From positions 1 through 5,273 of the forward strand of contig JAGBYS010000276.1 of the NCBI GenBank assembly GCA_017628675.1: a stretch of 5,273 nt of DNA, written 5' to 3'. The notes under the pieces are model-generated. The model made no database searches. It was not told the origin of the DNA and worked only from the letters and a program-made list of their open reading frames with translations. The stretch is from Tidjanibacter sp. Its GTDB lineage: Bacteria > Bacteroidota > Bacteroidia > Bacteroidales > Rikenellaceae. Below are positions 1 through 5,273 of this stretch, piece after piece (the first letter of the stretch is position 1; each line of letters opens with the position of its first letter). The position numbers were made by a program, and so were the translations under genes.

Positions 1-228
1 AGGATGGTGGAGCGCGAGCCCAATAAGACCATCAAGATTCAGGGCGACGAGGGAACGCCTATGGATTTCACCTTCTGGCTCCAACTAAAGGAGGTTGCCC
101 CCTACGACACCCGTATGCGCATCGTTCTCCACGCCGAGTTGAATATGATGATGCGTATGATGATTGGCAAGAAACTCCAGGGCGCCGTTGACCAGATGGC
201 CGAGGCCATTGCCACAGCAATGAATTAG
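1..228 (+). CDS. SRPBCC-family protein, C-terminal part (5' truncated by window edge)
   Basis: This is the 3' end of a gene that is open from base 1 and stops at TAG 226-228. Seventy-five codons are visible, beginning Arg-Met-Val-Glu-Arg-Glu-Pro. The pattern of a VEREP strand, then a Phe-Trp-Leu-Gln-Leu strand, then an Arg-Ile-Val-Leu-His-Ala-Glu-Leu strand, then a long C-terminal helix (roughly the last 25 residues, Met-rich, ending in Ala-Met-Asn) fits the last half of small Bacteroidales SRPBCC proteins. As I recall, these are about 135-140 residues long and form a helix-grip hydrophobic pocket. ATG at 4-6 lies inside the conserved VEREP strand, so it is probably internal and the true start lies upstream of the window. 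The ligand and role are unknown for this group. No signal peptide or membrane segment is visible in this part. The 147-bp gap with a repeat structure before gcvP argues against tight co-transcription with it. Confidence 0.72.
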   Translation, partial: RMVEREPNKTIKIQGDEGTPMDFTFWLQLKEVAPYDTRMRIVLHAELNMMMRMMIGKKLQGAVDQMAEAIATAMN

Positions 229-229
229 C

Positions 230-242
230 ACTACAGTGTAGT
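230..242. repeat. 13-nt perfect palindrome just after the SRPBCC stop codon
   Basis: ACTACA-G-TGTAGT is a perfect 6+6 inverted repeat around a single central G, starting one base after the TAG stop. Its last two bases overlap the first unit of the heptad array at 241. It could be a protein-binding dyad or part of the 3' end of the upstream transcript. With a one-base centre it cannot close as a full RNA hairpin (at most about 5 bp with a 3-nt loop). A 13-nt palindrome can occur by chance, so its function is uncertain. Confidence 0.35.
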
Positions 243-335
243 CAAAAGTCAAACGTCGGATGTCAAAAGTCCCAAGTCTTAATTTCTCGGTCGCATTAGA
301 CCGCCCCGTTAGACTTTCGACTTTAGACGTTAGAC
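241..335. repeat. Mirrored heptad-repeat arms forming an intergenic dyad
   Basis: The left arm (241-282) has GTC at 241, 248, 255, 262, 269 and 276: six 7-bp units of the form GTCNNNN, mostly GTCAAAA-like. The right arm (308-335) has four units ending in GAC at 312, 319, 326 and 333 (GTTAGAC, TTTCGAC, TTTAGAC, GTTAGAC). GAC is the complement of GTC. The four inner left units and the four right units pair symmetrically about position 295, with 20 of 28 positions complementary. A small perfect hairpin sits at the centre. A transcript could therefore fold into a long imperfect stem-loop. Possible roles are a 3' end or processing signal for the upstream gene, an element affecting gcvP, or a remnant of a dispersed genomic repeat. 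No T tract follows it. The pattern is seen directly; its function is unknown. Confidence 0.7.
288..303. other. Central hairpin of the heptad dyad
   Basis: CGGTC (288-292) and GACCG (299-303) are perfectly complementary around the 6-nt loop GCATTA. The centre of this hairpin (295.5) lies within half a base of the symmetry centre of the flanking heptad arms (295), so it appears to be the tip of one larger structure. The half-base offset means the arms and tip cannot all pair in one uninterrupted register. There is no U-rich run downstream, so it is not a classical intrinsic terminator. Confidence 0.45.
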
Positions 336-375
336 CAATAAGGAAAAGTATTAACCTAAAATAAAACTAAAATCT
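336..375 (+). promoter_or_regulatory. A-rich leader directly upstream of gcvP
   Basis: The 40 bases between the heptad dyad and the gcvP ATG are strongly A-rich and end in a run of AAAATAAAACTAAAATCT. The only purine-rich AAGGA-like stretch (340-344) is about 30 bases from the ATG, too far to act as a Shine-Dalgarno site. An A-rich, SD-less leader is usual for Bacteroidota translation initiation and supports the ATG at 376. I found no clear TTTG / TAnnTTTG promoter pair in 229-375, so the gcvP promoter is not located. It may be degenerate, or gcvP may be reached by read-through from the upstream gene. Confidence 0.4.
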
Positions 376-3189
376 ATGTTAGAACAATTTGTTAATCGCC
401 ACATTGGCCCTTCGGAGGGCGACCTGGAGCAGATGCTCAAAACCATCGGTGTAGAGAGTGTCGAGGAGCTCATCTCGCAGGTTATGCCTCAGAGCATTCG
501 TCTGCGCAAACCTCTTGCGCTCGATGAGCCTATGACCGAGGCACAGTTTGCGGCCCACATCCGTTCGCTGGCCGAGAGGAATCAGACCCTGCGCTCGTTC
601 ATCGGTATGGGCTACTATCCCAACTCGATGCCTGCGGCCATCCTCCGCAATGTATTTGAGAACCCATCGTGGTACACCTCCTACACCCCCTACCAGGCAG
701 AGATCTCGCAGGGTAGGTTGGAGGCCCTTCTGAACTTCCAGACGATGATTGTGTCGCTGACCGGTATGGAGATTGCCAACTGCTCGCTCTTGGATGAGGC
801 TACCGCCGCAGCCGAGGCTATGCTTATGATGTTTGCGCTCCGTAGCCGTGACCAGCAGAAAAATGGCACCAATGTCCTCTTCGTGGATAGCAATATCTTC
901 CCCCAGACTCTCGATGTACTGCTCACCCGTAGCGAGCCCTTCGGCATTGAGATCGTGATTGACGACTATGCAACCTATGAGTTCACGGGCAAGGAGTTCG
1001 GAGCTATGGTGCAGTATCCCGCCTCAGCGGGCCAGGTGCGCGACTATGCAGCCTTCACCGAGAAGGCCCACGCGGCCGGTGCTAAGGTGGCAGCCGTTTG
1101 TGACCTTCTGAGCCTTGTTATGCTGAAGGCTCCCGCAGAGTGGGGTGCCGACATTGCTGTTGGCTCGTCGCAGAGGTTTGGTCTGCCTATGGGCTTTGGT
1201 GGCCCCAGCGCAGGCTATATGGCAACCAAGGATGCCTACAAACGCAATATGCCCGGTCGTATCATCGGCGTGTCGGTAGATAGGCTCGGCAACCGTGCAC
1301 TTCGTATGGCGCTCCAGACCCGTGAGCAGCACATCAAGCGCGAGAAGGCAACCTCGAATATCTGTACCGCATCGGCCCTGATGGCCTCGATGTCGGGCTT
1401 CTATGCTGTCTATAATGGTCCCGAGGGCCTTAGGCGCATCGCCAAACATATCCACTCCCGCACCGTGGCCGTTGCTGAGGCTCTGAAGGCTCTGGGCTAT
1501 GAGTTGCTTACCGAGGAGTATTTCGACACCCTTGAGGTTGAGGCCGAGGCTTCGGTTGTTTCGGATATCGCTCTGTCGCACGGCATCAACTTCTTCTACC
1601 CTGGCGAGGGCAAGGTGAGGATGAGCTTCGACGAGGTTACCACCGACGAGGAGGTGGCCGAGGTTGTGGCTATCTTTGCCGAGGCTGCCGGCAAGAAGGC
1701 TCCCAAGAGCGTGAAGATTGACGAGGAGGCTGTGGTGATTCCCGCCTTGCTCCGCCGTGAGAGCGCCATTCTGACCGAGCCTGTGTTCCAGAAATACCAC
1801 TCCGAAACGGAGCTTATGCGCTACATCAAACGCCTTGAGCATAGGGATATCTCGCTGGCCGACAGTATGATTTCGCTCGGCTCTTGCACAATGAAACTCA
1901 ACCCTGCCGTTACGATGATGCCCCTCTCGCTTGCAGGCTTTGCCAATATGCACCCCTTTGCACCAACGGCACAGGCCGAGGGCTACCTGGCAATGATTGC
2001 CGAGCTGGAGAAAGACCTCTCGATCATCACAGGCTTTGCAGGTTGCACCCTGCAGCCCAACTCGGGTGCTGCTGGCGAGTATACGGGTCTGATGATTATG
2101 CGTGCCTACCACCAGAGCCGCTCGCAGGGCTACCGCAACATTATCCTCATCCCCTCGTCGGCACACGGCACCAACCCCGCATCGGCTGCTATGGCAGGTA
2201 TGAAGATTGTGGGCGTGGGCTGCGACGACAAGGGTAATATCGATGTTGAGGACCTGAAGGCTAAGGCCGAGCAGTATGAGGGCGAGTTGGCAGGTCTTAT
2301 GGTGACCTATCCCTCGACCCACGGTGTCTTCGAGAGCCGCATCAGGGAGATTGTAGACGCTGTTCACGAGCACGGCGGTCTGGTATATATGGACGGTGCA
2401 AATATGAATGCACAGGTGGGCCTCACCAACCCCGGCTTCATTGGTGCCGATGTGTGCCACCTGAACCTGCATAAGAGCTTCGCTATGCCTCACGGTGGTG
2501 GCGGTCCCGGTGTGGGTCCTGTTTGCGTTGCCGAGCACCTTGTGGACTTCCTGCCTTCGCACTCGGTTGTTTCGACCGGTGGTGCAGATGGTATCACGGC
2601 TGTTGCCTCGTCGCCTTGGGGTAGTGCTCTGCTGCTCCCCATCACCTATGGCTATGTGAAGATGCTTGGCGCAGAGGGCCTCAGGAAGGTTACCGAGATG
2701 GCCATTGTTAATGCCAACTATATGTCCTGCAAACTGGCTGAGAGCTACCGCACCTATTACTCGGGCGAGAGCGGCCGTGTGGGTCACGAGATGATTCTCG
2801 ACCTGACGAACTTCCGCAAGGACTATGGCGTAGAGGTGGGCGATGTTGCACACCGATTGATGGACTACGGCTTCCACGCACCAACCCTCTCGTTCCCCGT
2901 GCACGACACCCTTATGGTGGAGCCCACCGAGAGCGAGTCGAAAGAGGAGATGGACAAGTTCTGCGACGCACTTGTGAAGATTCTCCACGAGGCGCAGACT
3001 ACTCCCCAGATTGTTGTGAATGCTCCCTACACTGCTGCCGAGCTTGCAGGCGAGTGGAACCACGAGTTCTCGCGCGAGGAGGCAGTATTCCCCTTGGAGT
3101 GGGTACGCATCCAGAAGTTCTTCCCCTATGTAACCAAGATCGATAACGGCTACGGCGATAGGAATCTCGTGGCAGTGAATAACGAATAA
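376..3189 (+). CDS. gcvP: Glycine dehydrogenase (decarboxylating), P-protein of the glycine cleavage system
   Basis: The 937-residue product is a PLP-dependent cytoplasmic enzyme. It decarboxylates glycine and passes the aminomethyl group to the lipoyl arm of H-protein; with T- and L-proteins this yields CO2, NH3, methylene-THF and NADH. It is the single-chain form: an N-terminal half (about 1-440) with YTPYQAEISQGR (103-114), DEATAAAEAM (140-149) and REQHIKREKATSNICT (316-331), then the catalytic half. Catalytic-half motifs are GSCTMKLN (502-509), AHGTNPASA (596-604, His597), YPSTHG (645-650), MDGANMNAQVG (672-682, Asp673 expected to contact the PLP ring nitrogen) and NLHKSF with the expected Schiff-base Lys700, followed by the glycine-rich PHGGGGPGVGP loop. 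Length is close to the usual 940-960, with no frameshift or missing motif. The start at 376 gives the typical opening with FVNRHIGPSE near the N-terminus. It stands alone here, without gcvT or gcvH, and converges on the aldolase gene. Confidence 0.97.
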   Translation: MLEQFVNRHIGPSEGDLEQMLKTIGVESVEELISQVMPQSIRLRKPLALDEPMTEAQFAAHIRSLAERNQTLRSFIGMGYYPNSMPAAILRNVFENPSWYTSYTPYQAEISQGRLEALLNFQTMIVSLTGMEIANCSLLDEATAAAEAMLMMFALRSRDQQKNGTNVLFVDSNIFPQTLDVLLTRSEPFGIEIVIDDYATYEFTGKEFGAMVQYPASAGQVRDYAAFTEKAHAAGAKVAAVCDLLSLVMLKAPAEWGADIAVGSSQRFGLPMGFGGPSAGYMATKDAYKRNMPGRIIGVSVDRLGNRALRMALQTREQHIKREKATSNICTASALMASMSGFYAVYNGPEGLRRIAKHIHSRTVAVAEALKALGYELLTEEYFDTLEVEAEASVVSDIALSHGINFFYPGEGKVRMSFDEVTTDEEVAEVVAIFAEAAGKKAPKSVKIDEEAVVIPALLRRESAILTEPVFQKYHSETELMRYIKRLEHRDISLADSMISLGSCTMKLNPAVTMMPLSLAGFANMHPFAPTAQAEGYLAMIAELEKDLSIITGFAGCTLQPNSGAAGEYTGLMIMRAYHQSRSQGYRNIILIPSSAHGTNPASAAMAGMKIVGVGCDDKGNIDVEDLKAKAEQYEGELAGLMVTYPSTHGVFESRIREIVDAVHEHGGLVYMDGANMNAQVGLTNPGFIGADVCHLNLHKSFAMPHGGGGPGVGPVCVAEHLVDFLPSHSVVSTGGADGITAVASSPWGSALLLPITYGYVKMLGAEGLRKVTEMAIVNANYMSCKLAESYRTYYSGESGRVGHEMILDLTNFRKDYGVEVGDVAHRLMDYGFHAPTLSFPVHDTLMVEPTESESKEEMDKFCDALVKILHEAQTTPQIVVNAPYTAAELAGEWNHEFSREEAVFPLEWVRIQKFFPYVTKIDNGYGDRNLVAVNNE

Positions 3190-3223
3190 CCACCTTGGTT
3201 TTGCCCCAAATGGGGTGCTACTC

Positions 3224-3263
3224 AACGAATGAGGCCGTCGCGGTTGCGACGGCCTCATTCGTT
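3224..3263. terminator. Probable bidirectional terminator between convergent genes
   Basis: The left arm 3224-3241 (AACGAATGAGGCCGTCGC) and right arm 3246-3263 are perfect reverse complements over 18 bp, closed by a GGTT loop (3242-3245). The structure lies 34 bp after the gcvP stop and 15 bp after the stop of the minus-strand aldolase gene, the expected place for a terminator shared by convergent genes. Neither side has a T tract, so the stem alone, or other factors, must do the work. Two weaker small hairpins precede it on the plus strand: AACCA-CCT-TGGTT at 3188-3200, and CCCC-AAAT-GGGG at 3204-3215. Confidence 0.85.
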
Positions 3264-3278
3264 AGTTAGTGGTAGCGC

Positions 3279-4313
3279 TTATGCGTTTTCCAGCAGGGAG
3301 AGTAGGTCGGTGATGTCTTGGTCGGTTGTGTTCCAGCTGGTGACAAAACGGACGGTGCTCTCGGTGGCGCCGCGTGGGCCCCAATATTCAAATCCGGCGT
3401 GAGGCATAAGGGCGTCAATCACCCTGTTGGGCAGTCGGAAGAACTGCTGATTGGTGGGTGAGTTCACCACCGCACTATAGCCAAGGCGCTCGAAACCCTC
3501 ACGGAGGCGAAGTGCCAGAGAGGTTGCCTTGCGACCAATCTGCTCATAGAGTCCGTTGCTGAAGAGTGCCTCGAATTGAACTCCCAAGAGTCGCCCTTTG
3601 GCCAGCAGTGCGCCGTGTTGTTTTATCAGGGGGAAGAAGTGGGGGAGCAGTTTGGGGTTGGTGACAACCACCGCCTCGCCAAAGAGTGCGCCCACCTTGG
3701 TGCCGCCAATATAGAATACATCTGCCAGGCGGGCCAGATCGCCGAGCGTCACATCGCACTCCTCGGCTCCGAGTGCATAGCCAAGTCGTGCGCCGTCGAT
3801 GTAGAGCGGAATCTCCCTCGTGTGGCACACCTCGCTCAGGGCCTTGAGCTCCTCCAGCGAGTAGAGGGTGCCATACTCGGTGGGGAAGGAGATGTAGAGC
3901 ATTCCGGGGGCGACCATATGTTCATAGGTGTCGTCGCGGTAGAACTCGTCGATGTAGTGGGCGACATCCTCGGCTCTCACTTTACCCTCGTATTGGGGCA
4001 GGGTGAGCACCTTGTGTCCTGTGGCCTCTATGGCGCCCGACTCGTGAACGCTTATGTGGCCACTCTCGGCTGCCAACACACCCTCGTGGCGGGCCAAAAG
4101 ACCGTCAATGACGGTGGCGTTGGTCTGCGTGCCACCCACCAGAAAGTGAACCTGTGCCTCGGGAGCACCACACGCCTCGCGGATGAGCGCTTTGGCGCGG
4201 GCGGTATAGGGGTCCGCACCATAGCCCACGGTCTGTTGGAGGTTGGTATCGATGAGCCTTTGGAGCACCTCGGGGTGTGCTCCGGCCATATAGTCAGATT
4301 CAAAGTGTAGCAT
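3279..4313 (-). CDS. Threonine aldolase / beta-eliminating lyase family PLP enzyme
   Basis: The 344-residue product belongs to the fold-type I PLP enzymes of the low-specificity L-threonine aldolase family. The likely reaction is cleavage of L-threonine or L-allo-threonine to glycine and acetaldehyde in the cytoplasm. Visible features are the N-terminal FESDYMAGAHP (4-14), QTVGYG (27-32), the phosphate-binding GGTQTN (60-65), GHISVHESGAIE (85-96) with His86 as the likely PLP-stacking residue, YIDGARLG (171-178) with Asp173 and Arg176, and GGTKVG (203-208) with Lys206 as the expected Schiff-base lysine. Arg322 in VRFVTSW is a likely substrate-carboxylate ligand. Length is normal for the family (about 330-350), and the start agrees with the conserved N-terminus. 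The leader has no Shine-Dalgarno site. The gene starts 25 bp after the phosphoesterase stop on the same strand, so the two are probably co-transcribed. Stereospecificity and substrate cannot be settled from sequence; other amino acids could be cleaved. Confidence 0.88.
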   Translation of the reverse strand: MLHFESDYMAGAHPEVLQRLIDTNLQQTVGYGADPYTARAKALIREACGAPEAQVHFLVGGTQTNATVIDGLLARHEGVLAAESGHISVHESGAIEATGHKVLTLPQYEGKVRAEDVAHYIDEFYRDDTYEHMVAPGMLYISFPTEYGTLYSLEELKALSEVCHTREIPLYIDGARLGYALGAEECDVTLGDLARLADVFYIGGTKVGALFGEAVVVTNPKLLPHFFPLIKQHGALLAKGRLLGVQFEALFSNGLYEQIGRKATSLALRLREGFERLGYSAVVNSPTNQQFFRLPNRVIDALMPHAGFEYWGPRGATESTVRFVTSWNTTDQDITDLLSLLENA

Positions 4314-4338
4314 AATTTATGGATATCTTTTTTGGGGG

Positions 4339-5166
4339 TTACTCGATGCGCTCAGGAATTGCGTCGATGGGGTAGAATGTGGGGGTGGGAGTGCCCTCCT
4401 CGATGGTCACGACTGTGACACCCGAGGGCTCCTCGCCCAGAGGACGACCTGCGGCACTTGTGGTGGCAAGCGAGATGCCTTCATACTCGGCCCTTACGCA
4501 GTGGTGGAGGTGGCCCGAGAGAATCAAATCTACGCCATACTCCTTAAATAGGGGTAGATATTTGGCTCTCATCTCCTGGGGCAGATTTACGCCTGCGTTC
4601 TCCTCCTGTGGGTTTTCTACAAAGGGAGGGTGGTGGGCAACGAGAATGATGGGAAGATCTCTCTTGGCGGCCACTTTGAGGCTCTGGCGCATCCACTCAT
4701 ACTCCTTGGGCTCGCCCTCGGCAATGGTCTTGATGACGCACGAATTGTAGCCTATGGCGGTGTAGCTCTCGCCCTCAAAGACGAAGCGGTCGTGGCCATA
4801 GCGAGCAATGAAACGCTCCACATCCTCTGGTGTGGCCTCGCCCACATCGTGGTTGCCGGGAACAAAGAAGAGGGGAATCTCTTTGTCGAAGAGGGCACAC
4901 ATCTGGCCGAATCCCTCCAACGACTCCTCGGTGCGCCACTGCACATAGTCGCCCGAGAAGACCACAAAGTCGGGCTGCAGGCGGTTGATGGCGGCGGCGA
5001 TGCGCTCCATATTCTCCCTTTCGGGCGTGAAGTCCTCCGACTCGTTTATGAAGCCGAGCTGCGGGTCGGAAATCTGCACGAAAAACTCTCTCTGGGGCTT
5101 GGGTGATTGGCAAGCGGTGGCAAGGGTGATTGCCGCCAGGGCTGCTATAAGGAAGGCTTTTTTCAT
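4339..5166 (-). CDS. Calcineurin-like metallophosphoesterase, predicted lipoprotein
   Basis: The 275-residue product has a lipoprotein signal peptide: Lys2-Lys3, a hydrophobic stretch 4-18 and a lipobox LATA-Cys19, so it should be lipidated and face the periplasm or cell surface. The residues after Cys19 (QSPKPQ) lack the acidic signal linked with surface export in Bacteroidota, which favours a periplasm-facing location. The two-metal phosphoesterase motifs occur in order: DPQ (Asp34, Gln36), GD (72-73), GNHD (104-107), AHHP (177-180) and GHLHH (218-222). The first motif has Gln where many relatives have His (DxH); DPQ is known from CPPED1-like members, so activity is not excluded. The domain spans about 28-255. 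It probably hydrolyses a phosphomonoester or diester, but the substrate is unknown. It is first in a likely two-gene unit with the aldolase and is preceded by a good promoter. Ten to fifteen residues after the lipobox form a short linker into the catalytic domain. Confidence 0.88.
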   Translation of the reverse strand: MKKAFLIAALAAITLATACQSPKPQREFFVQISDPQLGFINESEDFTPERENMERIAAAINRLQPDFVVFSGDYVQWRTEESLEGFGQMCALFDKEIPLFFVPGNHDVGEATPEDVERFIARYGHDRFVFEGESYTAIGYNSCVIKTIAEGEPKEYEWMRQSLKVAAKRDLPIILVAHHPPFVENPQEENAGVNLPQEMRAKYLPLFKEYGVDLILSGHLHHCVRAEYEGISLATTSAAGRPLGEEPSGVTVVTIEEGTPTPTFYPIDAIPERIE

Positions 5167-5200
5167 TGTTTAATTTTTTGTTTTGATTGTTTTATAACTC

Positions 5201-5233
5201 CAAAGGTAGTGAAATTTCCGGACTTTTCCCAAA
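5201..5233 (-). promoter_or_regulatory. Bacteroidota-type sigma promoter for the phosphoesterase-aldolase unit
   Basis: Read on the minus strand, TTTG (plus 5230-5233) is followed after 21 nt by TACCTTTG (plus 5201-5208). This is an exact match to the -33 TTTG and -7 TAnnTTTG elements of the primary-sigma promoter in Bacteroidota, at an acceptable spacing. Transcription would start near 5193-5197. The resulting leader of about 30 nt is A-rich, lacks a Shine-Dalgarno site and leads into the ATG at 5166, typical of this phylum. The match also supports the start chosen for the lipoprotein gene. Confidence 0.75.
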
Positions 5234-5235
5234 AG
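5223..5235. promoter_or_regulatory. Short inverted repeat overlapping the -33 element
   Basis: CTTTT-CCC-AAAAG is a perfect 5+5 inverted repeat with a 3-bp spacer, and its right half contains the -33 TTTG of the promoter. A repressor or activator could bind there, but the arms are short and AT-rich, so chance is a serious alternative. Upstream, 5240-5253 holds a weak GGGC/GCCC hairpin. The rest of the region to 5273 shows no supported gene. Confidence 0.25.
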
Positions 5236-5273
5236 ATGTGGGCCATTGAGCCCCTTAGACAATAAAACGGCCC

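Noticed and set aside
4..228. A complete 74-residue small protein starting at ATG 4.
   Set aside because: The frame stays open to the window edge, and the residues at this ATG fall in the middle of the SRPBCC fold, so the gene is most likely truncated rather than small.
241..335. A possible CRISPR array.
   Set aside because: The repeat unit is only 7 bp, degenerate, without unique spacers of uniform length, and no cas gene is present.
229..375. A possible glycine riboswitch upstream of gcvP.
   Set aside because: The gap is short and is mostly heptad repeats; I see none of the conserved glycine-aptamer core sequences. A covariance-model search would settle this.
1024..3258. A 744-codon open frame on the minus strand opposite gcvP.
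   Set aside because: It lies almost wholly opposite a gene with every conserved P-protein motif. Its translation is rich in His, Arg, Leu and Gly without a recognisable domain, and it begins inside the terminator hairpin. It is best explained as a shadow of GC-biased codon use in gcvP.
3576..4310. A 244-codon plus-strand open frame opposite the aldolase gene.
   Set aside because: It is fully antisense to a well-supported enzyme gene, has no recognisable motifs and no leader or promoter.
4630..5106. A 158-codon plus-strand open frame opposite the phosphoesterase gene.
   Set aside because: The minus-strand gene has all phosphoesterase motifs, a lipobox and a promoter. The plus-strand frame has no features of its own.

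Overview
The window looks like chromosomal core DNA of a Bacteroidota (Bacteroidales) bacterium, possibly a Rikenellaceae/Alistipes-type gut organism. The clues are moderately GC-rich genes with frequent TCG serine codons, AT-rich gaps, A-rich leaders without Shine-Dalgarno sequences, one good match to the Bacteroidota promoter (TTTG, 21-nt spacer, TACCTTTG), and proteins that resemble Bacteroidales relatives as I remember them. The genus is an inference; no rRNA or other marker is present.

Layout, left to right. (1) Positions 1-228, plus strand: the C-terminal half of a small SRPBCC-fold (START/polyketide-cyclase-like) protein, cut by the window edge. (2) Positions 229-375: a gene-free stretch holding a 13-nt palindrome, then an unusual dyad of two heptad-repeat arms. 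GTC recurs every 7 bp on the left and GAC every 7 bp on the right, and the arms mirror each other around position 295, where a small perfect hairpin also sits. (3) Positions 376-3189, plus strand: a full-length single-chain glycine dehydrogenase (decarboxylating), GcvP. (4) Positions 3190-3278: a convergent gap with a perfect 18-bp stem and GGTT loop, probably a two-way terminator. (5) Positions 4313-3279, minus strand: a PLP-dependent threonine aldolase / beta-eliminating lyase family enzyme. (6) Positions 5166-4339, minus strand: a predicted lipoprotein with a calcineurin-like metallophosphoesterase domain. It lies 25 bp upstream of the aldolase gene and probably shares its promoter. (7) Positions 5167-5273: the promoter region of this two-gene unit.

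Functionally, the aldolase (threonine to glycine plus acetaldehyde) and GcvP (the glycine-decarboxylating step of the glycine cleavage system) could act in sequence on glycine. They are transcribed toward each other from separate units, so any coordination is speculative. The other glycine cleavage genes (gcvT, gcvH, lpd) are not in the window. The phosphoesterase is predicted to be exported and has no evident biochemical link to the aldolase.

No CRISPR array, tRNA, rRNA, insertion sequence, phage gene or defence gene was seen. I do not see a new multi-gene system here. The least explained element is the heptad-repeat dyad upstream of gcvP.
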